A stretch of 64,000 nucleotides of DNA from contig BSYO01000024.1 of NCBI GenBank assembly GCA_033239525.1, positions 11,121,991 to 11,185,990 on the forward strand. The letters run 5' to 3'. Positions within the stretch are counted from its first letter, which is position 1. Each line of letters opens with the position of its first letter. The notes beneath the pieces were generated by a model that saw only the letters and a program-made list of their open reading frames with translations, made no database searches and was not told the origin of the DNA. The DNA comes from Nepenthes gracilis. Its lineage: Eukaryota; Streptophyta; Magnoliopsida; Caryophyllales; Nepenthaceae. Below, piece after piece: positions 24,150-36,160 of the stretch. Both the position numbers and the translations under genes were made by a program.

Positions 24150-26470
24150 CTATTAAGAGAGGGTTATGAGAATTAAAAATATTAGTAGTGAGTAATGGTA
24201 AATTTTAGTGTACCTCCGACACTAATTGGGCGATTAAATTACCCCTAAACTAAGATTATACCATAATACCACATGATAAGATTATAGCTCGATTTTGGTT
24301 GGTAAGTTGGCTAATTTTAGTGAGGTGGGTAAAATGGTGGCCGGAAAGCTCGAGCTAGCCTAGAAACAGATGACCGATTTTGCGGTCACCTCGATCCACT
24401 CCGATTAGAGTAAGAATAATTGTAGATCGGGCTCAGGTAAGTATATTTCGGACGTTATTTACCATTTTTATAACTTTTCAATATCCCTAAAATTGTATTT
24501 ATATTCTAAAATCATATTTATTCATGTTCTGTATAAATAAAACATATTTCTCATTATTAATTAGACAGATTTCATATTTACTGACATGTACTACAATATA
24601 TGACATCGATTTCATGAAAAGTTATGCATTTGGTACCCGATTTATATTTGGAAGGTTTGGCGAAACTCTAAGCTCAAAAATGAAGAAATTTAACGGTTTT
24701 AATTCATAAATTCTGACTGGTAAATGTTGATTTATAACGAGATAATGCCCATGTTATGATTTATATCAAAAAAATTTACACAGAATTATACTGATAAATT
24801 ACTATAAATTTCTAAAACATACTAAAAAGTTATTATGAAATTCTGACTGACTTCTGAAATTTAATAAGTTTGCAGTTAAGAAATAGGAAGAAAAAAATTT
24901 TTGATCCTATTAATTAGGATTTGGGACTGATATACAGTCAGATTAAGTTCTCTAATATGCTTTACAACGTTATGGTGGTAATTGAAGATAATTATATCCA
25001 TTGAGTTATATGTGGTCTACCCTTCTTCAGGGCATTAATCTAGAAGATAGTTATTGTCGCTGGCTGGCACCCTTGCTTGAATCCCACGAAAGGGGATAAA
25101 TCCCACGAGAAGGGATCTCCTGTTCCTGTTACTGGTCTTGGATTGTGTGGAGTGAATATAATCTATCCTTGATTACTCACCCCTTCAACTAGTAGGGTCT
25201 ACTAGTTTGATCATTCGGATAATAAAAAAAGGGATTTCTAAAATTTATAAAATTGATACTGTTATTTTGATTTCTGAAGTATATTTTATTGATTTATGAT
25301 TTTTGAAGTATGATTATACTATTCTTAATTTTCGATACATGTTTAAATAGACTTATACTTTATTCTTATTTCTATAGATGCCTCATTTCTTCTGATTATT
25401 GTGGTTTCTATTCTAGTGTATTTATGTTTTATATGGAAGTATGAATTATGACTATAGAGACCTATTCATACAGAAGTATACTTTTCTCATGATTTTTGTA
25501 TCTGTTTCTATTCTTTGATATTTTCTATGACATTTTGTATTTATGTTCTGCATCAAAGCACTTTACCTACATGTTTTTACATGTTCTGATATTATATTAT
25601 ATTTTTTGATTTCTAATGCCTATTTTATACTGACTTATGCTTCATTGGCTTCCATGCATCTTTATGTTCTTGAATATTTTCATATTACTGTTTATCTGTA
25701 CTTATATTCAGTATGAAAATATTATATTCTGCATGTTTTGATACCTTATTGGGTTTTGACTTACTATTTTATTTTATTTTTCTCCAGATAAAGTTATAGA
25801 AAAAATACTGGACGATCAGGCATAGTTAAAGTTTAGTAAGAAAGATTTGGAGTCTTGAAATCATCCTGAAGATTTTTAGAAAATCTTATAGTTTTGCTTG
25901 TAAATGTCTCAATTATAGATGTAATTATGTATTGATAGTTATTACACATTCTGAAATCTGTTGTACTAGTAATTATGTTTTCGTAGGTCTAAATAGTTGC
26001 TTCCGTTATTTTATTCTTTGGATTTTGTTACAGGTTCTAGATGACATCTCTCGCATGAATTATGGTATCATAGTTAGGATTATTGATATTAAGCCATGGA
26101 TGGCTTTAGTGGTACTGTGTGCGCGTGTTGTAGGGTAAATTATGATAGTTGAATAGTTGCGTGCTTGTATAGGTTATATAATTGATTTTGATCTAGTTAG
26201 TGGGTAGGATTGATTAATTAAAGCCATTGGAGAAGACACGGCGTCCGATAATCTTGTGTATAAATTGTAAATATGTGTGGAGATTTATATTTGTGTCCCT
26301 ATAGGTTATGGACAGGTTGTTTATATTCAATTTAGTCTAAATTTAGAAAAAAACTCTATCTATTTTTTCTTAGAACTTTCAATTGTTATTTGGGCTCTAA
26401 TTTCTATATCTGTAATAACGAAATTATCTGAGGACAAAAAAAAAAAAAAAAATTCATTCCGTCACTAGGT
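24150..26470 (+). mobile_element. Possible large gypsy-type LTR remnant
   Basis: The segment has a T-rich composition with CTCACCCCTTCAACTAGTAG near 25177 and TTATTGGGTTTTGACTTAC followed by TTCTCCAGATAAAG near 25748-25794. These arrangements recall long Del/Tekay-type LTRs. No ends, target duplication or coding domain could be fixed, so this is a weak call. Confidence 0.25.
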
Positions 26471-28016
26471 CAGTAATTTTTTTCCCCATTCTATAATCAA
26501 CTATATGTTTAGTTTCATAAATAGATATTTGGAGTCGGCAAACACCACTTATTAAGACGAATATGAGGAAAAGTAATTGTATAAATATAGTGGATTTGCT
26601 CAAAAAATTAGAAGGAAAGGTTACTTTATGGCCATGTGTGGTGATTTTGGTGATCCTAAAGATCTAAATATTAGCAAATAAGTTAAATTTGAATAAATCC
26701 GAGAAAATAGAGGTATAAACCAATCCTGAATTTATAATGTTTGAGTTGGCATTTGAAAGCTATTTAAATATCAATGTTATGTTGAATGATATTTGAATGA
26801 TGTTAGAGCGTCGTTCAAGCCACAAAGAAGAAAAATTATGGAAAACTAATTTTGATGGTTTAAATCATTTATAAATGACACCTAATAACATCTTATGAAA
26901 AAAATACCACGAAATATGGAATTTAGATGGGAATTTGGTAGCTAAGTTGCTAGAAGTTGACATAGTGAACTTTTTTTGTATTAGAAGAAATTATTTGTAA
27001 TATAAATCTAAATCTCAGTATGTGAAAAAATAGTGTAACAAGAGAACTATGTAGACTCGGTGCTTATTCAATCAAGTATGTTGTTTGTCTTATTATTTAC
27101 TTGCATGTAATGGATTATAAATGTATTTTTGTTTGATCATATTTTATTATCTTATATCATAATTATCTGATATTTCTCTTTTGGTAGAGCTTGATAAAGG
27201 ACTATGTGAGAATAAAATATAGAATTACTGAAATTATACCAGAATATTATATTATAGTCTAATATGGTATGATATTTTATTTTATATTCACTGGATAAAG
27301 CATTAAAAAAATGTATGAAAATTCTAATGCTTTCTAGATGTATGGGTGCCAAGAAACTATAGTATAGTTTGTATAATCTGATACTAAAAATCATCTAATA
27401 ATTTTGATGATATATTTATTTATATATGTTTTTCTTATAGTACCTATGAATATTGTATTGTGAAAAACTCGTTAAGTTAGGTCATGGGTGCTCTTAGCAT
27501 TGGCTTGAGGGTGATAAATAATCGTTAGATTATTGAGGATGTTGCCTAATTGATGAGAATGTAATTTCATTGGCTTTAAGTTTACAATGGTAAAAAATAT
27601 AATCATCACAAAATTTTTTTTGGTTGAGTTTGTCAATAAGACAAGAGCTAATATATGATCTTAGAATACATAATTGTATTTAATTACATATAATAATTGT
27701 GATTTTTCATGTTTATCTGACATTTGAATTCATTGATTTATTGACATCCGTTATTATTATATATTTATATTATAAATTACTTATTAGATATTCGACTCAT
27801 TTATTATTTGTCTCACATTGCAAGATTTAGTAGGACTAAGCAACTAGAATTTAAAAGAATTTTTACGATTATTTTATCGTCTTTATTAGAAACACTAGAA
27901 TCTTATTTTTATAATATGTTCATATGTATGCTATGTCATTAGATTATGTGTTATTATGAATCATTAGGTTTAAATGATATTATCCAAATAATAGATATGT
28001 AGAATAGTATAGTTTG
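26471..28016. other. AT-rich spacer with no recognisable gene
   Basis: Short open frames show no family resemblance. The right end is the insertion point of element B (target duplication GGATA at 28017-28021). Confidence 0.5.
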
Positions 28017-28021
28017 GGATA

Positions 28022-29036
28022 TGTTGGGCCCCGGTGTGAAGGCCCATAAAAGCACGGCCCAAATAAAGAAGCCCAGAGACACTCTCACAAGTAGAAGAGA
28101 TCAGATGGCCCAAGTGAGAAGCCCAAGGTCCGAGACCCCAAGAGGTTTCGAATCGCCCGAGCGGCCGGAAGAAGAATCTCTGGACTTTTCCCCCGAGGGC
28201 CCCACATGAGTCATTCCTCCTCACAAGCCCGCGAGCTTACAAGGAGCCACACAACCAGACGAGAACTGCCCGCTCATGGCCGGAATGCCAGCCTAGCCTA
28301 TTTTGCCGCTTTAAAAGAAAGCCTACAACTACGCTACGCCGTATCAATAGAAAGACGCTTACCAAACAAGGCGAGATCCGATCCTGTACACCTGACACAC
28401 TCAGATGCTGCAGCGGCGCCGTCCGCATGTCACTCTCCACACGTCAGCTGCATTAAAGGAGGCCAGTGGACCAAGCTCCTCGACCGCCGGATGGGCGCCA
28501 CGTGTCCACTCTCCAACGGCTCGGTTTCCACTATAAATATACAGCAAGACCCCTTTCAAGGGGAGAGAGCTTTCCAGACTCAACAATTCTGAGCCCAAAG
28601 CCTCATCCGGGCACTCTCTTTTTCCACACTCAACTTCTCAAAGAAGAGTAAAAAGACTCCTAGCGAGCATAGCTTCCTTAGAAGAGAAACATGAAACGAG
28701 AGACAGGGAAGGGATTAACCCTCACAATTGTACTTTGTAAAATCTCCAACCCATATAGTGAAGCTCTCCATAGGCCTTGAGCCTCGTGGTTTTTCCTCCC
28801 CATTCAAGAGGAGGTTTTCCACGTAAAATATCCGGTCTCAATCCTCATCTCGTGTCTAACACATCATTCACTTGTGTTGCCTGACTCCACGGATCGGACG
28901 GGACGCGCCTCTGCATCTCTCGGCCGTGTTGGACCTCTCGGATCCAACACCCCTCATCAACGAGCCTTCCTGAGAGATCCGGCTGGGAGGTCCCCAACCT
29001 TTGCGTCTCTCGGACCCGTGGAACTAGAACGCAACA
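28022..29036 (+). repeat. 5' LTR of element B
   Basis: TG...CA ends, with a TATAAATA box at 28532-28539. The U5-like part contains GTGGTTTTTCCTCCCCATTC and GTTTTCCACGTAAAATATCC. Confidence 0.88.
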
Positions 29037-29054
29037 TTGGCGCCGTCTGTGGGA
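29037..29054 (+). other. Primer binding site of element B
   Basis: TTGGCGCCGTCTGTGGGA directly follows the 5' LTR. It differs from the site of element A at one base. It matches tRNA-Asp only over TGGCGCCGT. Confidence 0.7.
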
Positions 29055-29893
29055 AGGAAGAACAAAAAACTCACGGCTTCCCACCCCCCAACAACAAGCA
29101 ACTCCCCAAGGATGTTCAGCAGACAAGGCAGCGCATCCACCCGGGGAGAAGAACGCCACAACGAATGTCTCCGTCAGGGTAGAATAAGCGGCGGCCCGGC
29201 ACTGGCCCATGCAGAAGCGCAGAAGGTGGACAGCCTCACAAGAGTCGGTCATGACCTCCAGCGGAAGGCGGGCGAGCACTCTAGGAGCCCACGCTCCGAA
29301 AGCCCGCGCGATGGTGCTATGGCCAGTCGGCGCGGGCTCAGCGAGCCGAGGGATTACCTCAACAAAAAGAAGTCCATGAGTCCGGCCCCATCAAGGAGGG
29401 GGCTCAAGAGGCTCTGGAAGACTGTCTTTGGACCCAAGGCCGGCGAAGCAGCTCAGCCGGCAGGACCAGAAGACCCCTTGTCCCCGAGGACAGGGGAAGG
29501 AAGGAGAAGGGCGAGCGCCCACCAGAAGACCCAACGACCATCCGGGCGCGATAAGCCCGAGCGGATGGTCCTTGGCGGAGAAAGACACTCAGACCGGTGG
29601 CCTTCACTGACTCCCTCACCAACATCCTGAGGCAGATCAGGGACGAAAAGTTCCTAAGATGGCCCAAGGCGTTGAAGAACCCAGAGGGAGGTAACCAATG
29701 GGAATACTGCCATTACCATGGTAGCCGCGGCCATGACACCGAGGACTGCAAAAAGCTCCAGGCGGAACTCGAGCGACTGGCAGTGGAAGGATATCTCGAC
29801 CACTTCCTGCCGGGCACTGGCGCGGCCCCGCAGCAGAGGCGGCCCAAATCACGCCGCTCGAGGGGCATGGCCATAATGGGCGCGGACTAAAAA
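29037..29893 (+). pseudogene. gag remnant of element B
   Basis: A basic, Ser/Arg-rich frame (29037-29630, with EPRDYLNKKKSM near 29341) is followed after a frame break near 29600 by LTNILRQIRDEKFLRWPKAL, the zinc knuckle CHYHGSRGHDTEDC (Cx2Hx4Hx4C), and KKLQAELERLAVEGYLDHFL. The frame ends at a TAA near 29888. The capsid-like core seen in full gypsy gags is absent. This may leave only a nucleic-acid-binding tail. Confidence 0.7.
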
Positions 29894-30112
29894 AAAGAAA
29901 AAAAAAGAGAGAGAAAGAAAAAAAGGACAAAAAGCCTTGGAGGCCACTCAATGTAAGAAAAATATGCATTAATAAGACGTGCATTTTTTACCCTTACAAC
30001 GAAGCGTTTCCATACTCTCTCCTCGATCGCTTCTGCGAAGACCCCGCGCGCGCCTCGGAGCAGCAGGAAGCAGCCAAAGAACTCACGCAGGTATTCAACA
30101 AACAAAACTGTC

Positions 30113-30600
30113 ACGACCGAGCGGTCCCCAGTAGGCCGGCCCTTGAGGTCATCACAAACTCTCGGCCAGTGACCGAGCGGTCCCAGTGAGCCGGGCCCTT
30201 GAGGTCATAACAAAAACTCGGTCGTGGATCGAGCGGTCCCAGGCCGGCCCTTGAGGTCATCACAAAACTCATTCGACCGAGCGGTCCCAGGCCGGCCCCT
30301 TGAGGTCATAACAAAAACTCGGTCCGCAACCGAGCGGTCCCAGAGGCCGGGCGCTTGAGGTCATCACAAAAACTCGGGTTGCGACCGAGCGGTCCTGCAG
30401 GCTGTGGCTCAGAGGGCCCGGCCGGGCCCATCCAGGTCACAAACTCCTGTGACCCGAGCGGTCCCAGAGGCCGGGCCCTTGAGGTCATAACAAAAACTCG
30501 GCTGCGACCGAGCGGTCCCAGAGGCCGGACCCTTGAGGTCAAAACTCAGAAACTTAATCGTAACCGAGCGGTCCTAGAGACCGGGCGACGAAATAAACCC
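30113..30600. repeat. Tandem repeats between the convergent genes of element B
   Basis: About nine units of 46-68 bp are built on GACCGAGCGGTCCCAGAGGC and CGGGCCCTTGAGGTCATAAC followed by AAAAACTCGG. Unit starts are near 30115, 30173, 30228, 30275, 30329, 30384, 30452, 30507 and 30561. The reverse complement (GAGTTTTTG...GACCTC...GGGCC...CTCGG) resembles the element A repeats. Confidence 0.85.
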
Positions 30601-30873
30601 AGAAGGCTAAGGGCTAGAAGTCCCTGAGAAGGCTGCACGCCCAGAGTCCAAAAAAGCAAAGGGTCAAATAGTTGAAGGGAGTCGCCCGCTTGGAACAAAA
30701 AGTTAGGCGTTGTGCAACGCGCAACAAAAAAAAAAAAAACATGAACGTACAAGACACAAAAGAAACATCCGAAGCTTTAAAGCGAAAAGGACAAAATCTT
30801 ATTCACAAAAAAGAGATTTTTTGTACAAGTATGACAAAACAAAAAATAAAATGAAGAACAAGGAGGCAGCATG

Positions 30874-32958
30874 TCAAGGAAGTGCCGCTCGGTCTCTTCC
30901 TCTTTGAGCCTCACGGGTTCCCGAAGATCCCGTCTGCTCCGCCGGAACTGCCCCCTCAGGCGTAAGAGGTTCACTATCAAGCCCTGCTTGAAGAGGGCCA
31001 GGGAAAGGCCTACCATCGACGCCGTACAAGTCTTCCATGCTCAAGGCACCAGCATTCCTGGGATCGAGGGCGGCCACAGGGAACCGCAGACGGATCAATC
31101 GCGCCACTGGCGGCACATGCGAACACCGTCCTAACTCCCGCTGGGCCAAAGACAGAGCCATCTCAACAATTTGCACGGACGTCCTCAACCTCTCCTCCTG
31201 GCGAAGGATCCGTTCCTGAAGGAGGCTCTGCCTAAGCCGCAAAATCCTTGATTTAGCCTCCAGAGAAGCAATCTTCTCCTTTGCTCCAGCCTAGCCTCCG
31301 CCCGCCCACCGCCAGCCTTTCGCGAGCGGCCCTCGAGGACCTCACTTCCAGACGGGACTGAGCGATCACTCCCACCAATCCGTTAAGGCCGGCTATCAAG
31401 TTCTGGAGCTGCAATAGAAAAGTTCATCAAAGCATGAACAATGAAAGGCAAAGAAAGGAAGAAAGCAACAGGCTACCTTAGAGACAAGAGGGTCATCCCC
31501 TAGGCCACACTCCACTTGGGACTCGGACTCCTGCGGCTCACTCCTAAGCCCCATAGGCGCCACCTCAGACACAGACTCATCAGCCACAAAAGCCGCTGGA
31601 AGCCCTGCCTCGGGGTCAGCATCCCTAAGAGCCTCAGGCAACCGCTCGGCCTCAATAACAACGGGCGCCGGAAGGGCCGAAGGCGCGAACTCGCCAACAC
31701 TCAAATCCACGACCTCCACCATCTCTGGATCATTTCACCGACACTCCCTCTCAAAATCCCTCACGGCACTCCCGCCTCCTATGTCCTCGGGAGGGTGATC
31801 AACCCTATCCGAGACGTCACTGTGCAAAGTAACGAGCGTCTGGGAACAAAATCATCAGCGGGGGCCGGATGTCCGAGGACCTCACTCTCGAGTAAGAGTC
31901 TCCTGGGTGTAGAAGGGAGATTAGCAAAGGGAAGTGAAGGCGACCGCGATCCCGAGGGCCCCTAAGAGAGGTTTCATCCTCGCCCTCTTGATCAAATGGA
32001 TATCGTCATCATCATCATCATCATCATAACATAACAAGAGGTCCTGGGTCCCAAGAAGCTCTCTATTCCGTGCAATGCTCTCGGGAGGGCCCTACGAGAG
32101 ATTAGCAATGGCAAAAGAAGGCGAGACCCCCGGGCTTCGAGGACCCAGAAACGAGCTGTCCCCGGCCGTGAGCGAGAAGCAGCCACGCCATCATCGCTCA
32201 TGCCCTCAATGTCAAAGTCCTCATCATCACTCGAGAGCGCTCGCCGGCGGGTCCCCCAATCCTCGGCCTCTCCTCGTCATACGAGAGGAACTCAAGCGGG
32301 GAGCCTCGTCCCGTGGTTCCCACTGGCTTCCCCGAATTTATCGGCCAACCAGATGTTGCGCTTGTTCAAGTGGAAGGTCCATAGATTGGCCAGCACCAAG
32401 TCCGTGTGCGCCTTCACTTCCTTCCGGTCTTCCTTTGAAGGGTCAGAGCAGTACTGGCTAGCCACTTTCCCCCACGTGGTAGGGATGGCCCAAAGCTTTC
32501 GTAAACGCCAAGGAAGAAAAACTTGTCCTTCCACCGCCTCGTGGAATCTCGGTTGCCCCCACAAAAGAGAGAATTCCAAGCGGGAGTCATCACAATCCAA
32601 TCGGGTTCTCGCGTAAAGCGAACAACACCTCGACCACGAGAGCATTCAAGAGCTTCTCATGATTACGAAAGAAGACACACAGGGACACCAGATACCTCAT
32701 CGCATTCGGCTGAAGCCTGGCGAGAGGCACGCCGAGCGCCCTCATAATGTCATAGAGCTCCATCGGAATAGAAAACCGTAGCCCGCCTTTGAGGTGGGCC
32801 TCATAGACGGTGATGAAGCCATTCGGAGGGTACAGCGCCCTATCATGCGGCTCCGGGATCATCATAGCCATAGACTCATAAATCTGATACTGTGCCCGGA
32901 TCTCCGAGAGCCTGTCAAGCGTCACCGTGGAAGCAATATCTCTCACTCCAGGCGCCAT
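30874..32958 (-). pseudogene. Antisense gene of element B, 'putative gypsy type transposon'-like, nearly complete but frame-broken
   Basis: The ATG at 32956-32958 opens MAPGVRDIASTVTLDRL. The frame stays open to about 32590 through GFITVYEAHLKGGLRFSIP and ALGVPLARLQPNAMRYLVSL. A frame break follows; the next block (LVLANLWTFHLNKRNIWLAD, near 32400-32340) is in another frame. Then come an acidic stretch encoded by a GAT run (about 32003-32030), a 68-nt intron, and a coiled-coil C-terminal exon (with ILRQEERLRTSVQIVEMALS). The exon ends at the TAA or TAG near 30874, about 80 residues beyond the premature stop of copy A. The family is the plant putative gypsy type transposon/Transposase_28; the biochemical role is unknown. 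It is transcribed towards gag, with the tandem repeats between the two 3' ends. Confidence 0.7.
31409..31476 (-). other. Intron in the antisense gene of element B
   Basis: A 68-nt GT-AG intron (CTAAG/GTAGCC...TTCTATTGCAG/CTCCAG) at the same position as in element A (11571-11640). Confidence 0.7.
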
Positions 32959-33049
32959 GAAAACCAAAGAAGGGAAGAGAAAACGGAGCTCGAACAAAGA
33001 AGGAGACGAAAAACAGGCGCAAAGATGAAAAATCAGGGCAGTGGGACGG

Positions 33050-33059
33050 TTTAAATAAA
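33050..33059 (-). promoter_or_regulatory. TATA-like box for the antisense gene of element B
   Basis: TTTATTTAAA on the minus strand about 100 bp before the antisense ATG, matching the position of TATTTAAA in element A. Confidence 0.45.
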
Positions 33060-33344
33060 CCCTAGAGTACGGAAAGACGTACTCATTACCCTTGCCACGC
33101 GTCGATAGGCCATTCGCCCCAGAAATCTGGCGATCTCTCCTTCCCAAGGTGCCTGATAGCGTGTCACGTCAGCAGGATACGGCATTTAATGCTCCAGTGA
33201 GAAAGTGAAACGGGCGGTCCGAGAAGAGGTCCGAGGACAACCACCACAAACGCAGCTCGCCACCAGGACGCACGCTCTCGGACGACAGACGTTTCCAGCG
33301 GACCGACGACTTCATGCCAAACGACCGAGAATTTCGGGTCCTTT

Positions 33345-33358
33345 GGCATGGGGGGCTA
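33345..33358 (+). other. Polypurine tract of element B
   Basis: GGCATGGGGGGCTA immediately precedes the 3' LTR and equals the element A tract except for one base. Confidence 0.7.
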
Positions 33359-34379
33359 TGTTGGGCCCCGGTGTGAAGGCCCATAAAAGCACGGCCCAAA
33401 TAAAGAAGCCCAGAGACACTCTCACAAGTAGAAGAGATCAGATGGCCCAAGTGAGAAGCCCAAGGTCCAAGAGCCCAAGAGGTTTCGCAACTGCCCGAGC
33501 GGCCAGGAAGAATCTCTCGGACTTTTCCCCAGAGGGCCCCACATGAGCTGTTCCTCCTCACAAGCCCGCGAGCTTACAAGGAGCCACACAACCGCACGAG
33601 AACTCGCCTGCTCATGGCCGGAATGCCGGCAGCCTATTTTACCGCTTCCAAGAAAGCCTACAACTACTCGCCACGCCATATCAACAGAAGACGCTAGTCA
33701 AACTGGCCGCTGATATCCGATCTCCGTACACTGACACACTCGGGGATCGCTGCAATCTGACGCCTTGGGTCCGCATGTCACTCTCCACACGTCACCGCAT
33801 TAAAGGAGGCCATGGACCAAGCTCCCTCGACCACGGATGGGCGCCATGTGTCCACTCTCCAACGGCTCGGTTTCACTATAAATATACAAAGAAGACCCCT
33901 TTCAAGGGGGAGAGAGCTTTCCAGACTCAACAATTCTGAGCCCAAAGCCTCATCCGGGCACTCTCTTTTTCCACACTCAACTTCTCAAAGAAGAGTAAAA
34001 AGACTCCCAGCGAACATAGCTTCCTTAGGAGAGAAACACGAAACAAGAGACAGGGAAGGGATTAACCCTCACAACTGTACTTTGTAAAATCTCCAACCCA
34101 TATAGTGAAGCTCTCCATAGGCCCTGAGCCTCGTGGTTTTTCCTCCCCATTCAAGAGGAGGTTTTCCACGTAAAATATCCGGTCTCAATCCTCATCTCGT
34201 GTCCAACACATCATTCACTCATGTGCCTCGACTCACGGACAGGACGAGACGCGCCTCTGCATCTCGGCCGTGTTGGACCTCTCGGATCCAACACCCCTCA
34301 TCAACGAGCCTTCCTGAGAGATCCGGAGGGAGGTCCCCAACCTTTGCGTCTCTCGGACCCGTGGAACCAGAACGCAACA
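33359..34379 (+). repeat. 3' LTR of element B
   Basis: Direct repeat of 28022-29036, with a TATAAATA box at 33877-33884. Most differences from the 5' LTR are in the part just upstream of the TATA box (about 33590-33840), where many short indels occur. Confidence 0.88.
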
Positions 34380-34384
34380 GGATA

Positions 34385-36160
34385 TAATAAATTCATTTAT
34401 ACTATAATTCTCTTCTCAATTTGTATCATATAAGTGTGAGTAAATTAAATGTTTTATCAAATAGGGGTATTTTTTTTTCTTGAGTTAAGTCGAAATGTTT
34501 AAATTTATTGAATAATCTGTAGTTTGGTAATCCACTTTGAAAAACAAGGAGCATCTGAATGGTTGTAATCTGTCTAGTTATCGGTTTATAAGTTAACTCT
34601 TTTTATTATAATATATATTTTTTAAATTAGTGACTGACAATTCAAATGATTTTCTTAGGACATATTGTCATTGAATTTTCAGTCATTACCTAATTTTTTA
34701 TAGCAGTGACAAAAATAACTTGCAGAATACTGTAAAATAATTTACTGTATATAAAAATATTTATTCTTTAAACAATGATAAAAAAATTATCAGTATAAAT
34801 TTTTATATTATTTTTCTTACTATTATTATATTATAAATATTAAAAAATTAACTCTCTATTTAATTTTATTTACTCCAAATAACTAGCTAATTACAAAAAT
34901 AATAAATTTTAAAACTATTTCTATTTTATTTAATTTTTAAAATTAATTAATTAATTTATTTTTTATTTTATTTTACCAATTAAACTTACTGTCAAAATTA
35001 CTGGCATCGTCATCATGCAGATGGAGATTAGGTTTGCACGATCGCCCACCACTTCAATTTTTCTTCAATGATTTGAAATATTAATAATATTTCTGCATGC
35101 AGATGGTTGTGGCACGTTTGACCGTGTCCACAATTACAGGGGTGGTTGAGTCCTTTGGGCAAAAATAATAATAAAAAAATAATAAAAAAAACCATTATTT
35201 TTCATTTTTATGGCAAAAATAGAATTTTCATATTTATTAGTGAATATAATTTTGGAATAAACTTTAGAAATATGACTTCATTTGTAAAGATTTTAATAAC
35301 GGCATTTATTTAGGGGAGAGGCTAAGCGATTATTATCATAAAAAAAAATCTTAAAAGATTGAAAAGAAGATGACAAATTGGTTGGGGTTAGTGGTATATA
35401 ATTACTAAATATTATTTTAAATTTATATAGTATTTTATTAAATTAAATTTTAAAATTATAGTTTTTCCATGGGCAAGTAAGTCTTATTTTTAAGCTTGAA
35501 ACTTGGCTTCCAAGTAATTTTTTTTTAAAAAATTGTAGTATTTATAAAATACATCATTCAATCTATATATAATTAAACTTATATTCACTGAATTCCATGA
35601 ACTTGAACCATGTTTATAAAAATAAAATACAAAAAAACTGTCCCTTTGACCTATAAATTTAGAAAATTAAATTTTTATATAAAATTTTCAATTTAAATTA
35701 AGATAAAAATATATATAATTTTCACTTTATCTTTTATAAATATTATTTTAAATATATTGCATTCGAAAGATGTAAATTCAATTTTTAAAAAATAAAGTTG
35801 GATAATTTGAAGGGCAAAAACTATTTTCCATTTCTAAGACCGAGAAGAGGGGAAGCGGCTGCATCTCATTTGGCCACATGGCCACCGTTGATTTGACGAG
35901 GCATAAACACAATTTGATCCAAAAAAAAAGCTAAATAAATATAATAATTTCACACTAAGCCAAATGGTACCAAAACATATACCATGCTAACAATATTATT
36001 ACGATAATGTTTGTGAAAGCTGATCCAATTTTTGACAAATTAAAAGAATGAGACAGTTCAAAGTGACAGATTTCAGAGCACTAGAGGCAGAGGAATGAAG
36101 CATTCAAATAGAATTTGCAGCAAATCTAGTCTTGTGTGGTGGGTACCAGAGAGAAGCTCC
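34385..36160. other. AT-rich spacer and 3' UTR of the RABD gene
   Basis: No gene is visible. The last stretch (about 36050-36160) is probably the 3' UTR of the minus-strand Rab gene. Confidence 0.5.

Larger units (their letters stand above)
28022..34379 (+). mobile_element. Non-autonomous LTR retrotransposon B with antisense gene, 6358 bp
   Basis: LTRs at 28022-29036 and 33359-34379 (TGTTGGG...CGCAACA) are flanked by a perfect 5-bp target duplication GGATA (28017-28021 and 34380-34384). In sense order it has the PBS, a gag remnant with a zinc knuckle, a tandem-repeat block, an antisense gene on the minus strand, and the PPT. It has the same plan as element A in the opposite orientation and is clearly related, though the LTR sequences have diverged into a separate subfamily. 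No pol domain is visible. Its two LTRs are much more alike than those of A, so it is the younger insertion. Confidence 0.87.

Noticed and set aside
28206..28592. Open frames in the LTRs of element B, and similar ones at 33812-34433
   Set aside because: They lie wholly in LTR sequence, overlap the TATA box and start region, and are not matched by an intact frame in the other LTR.
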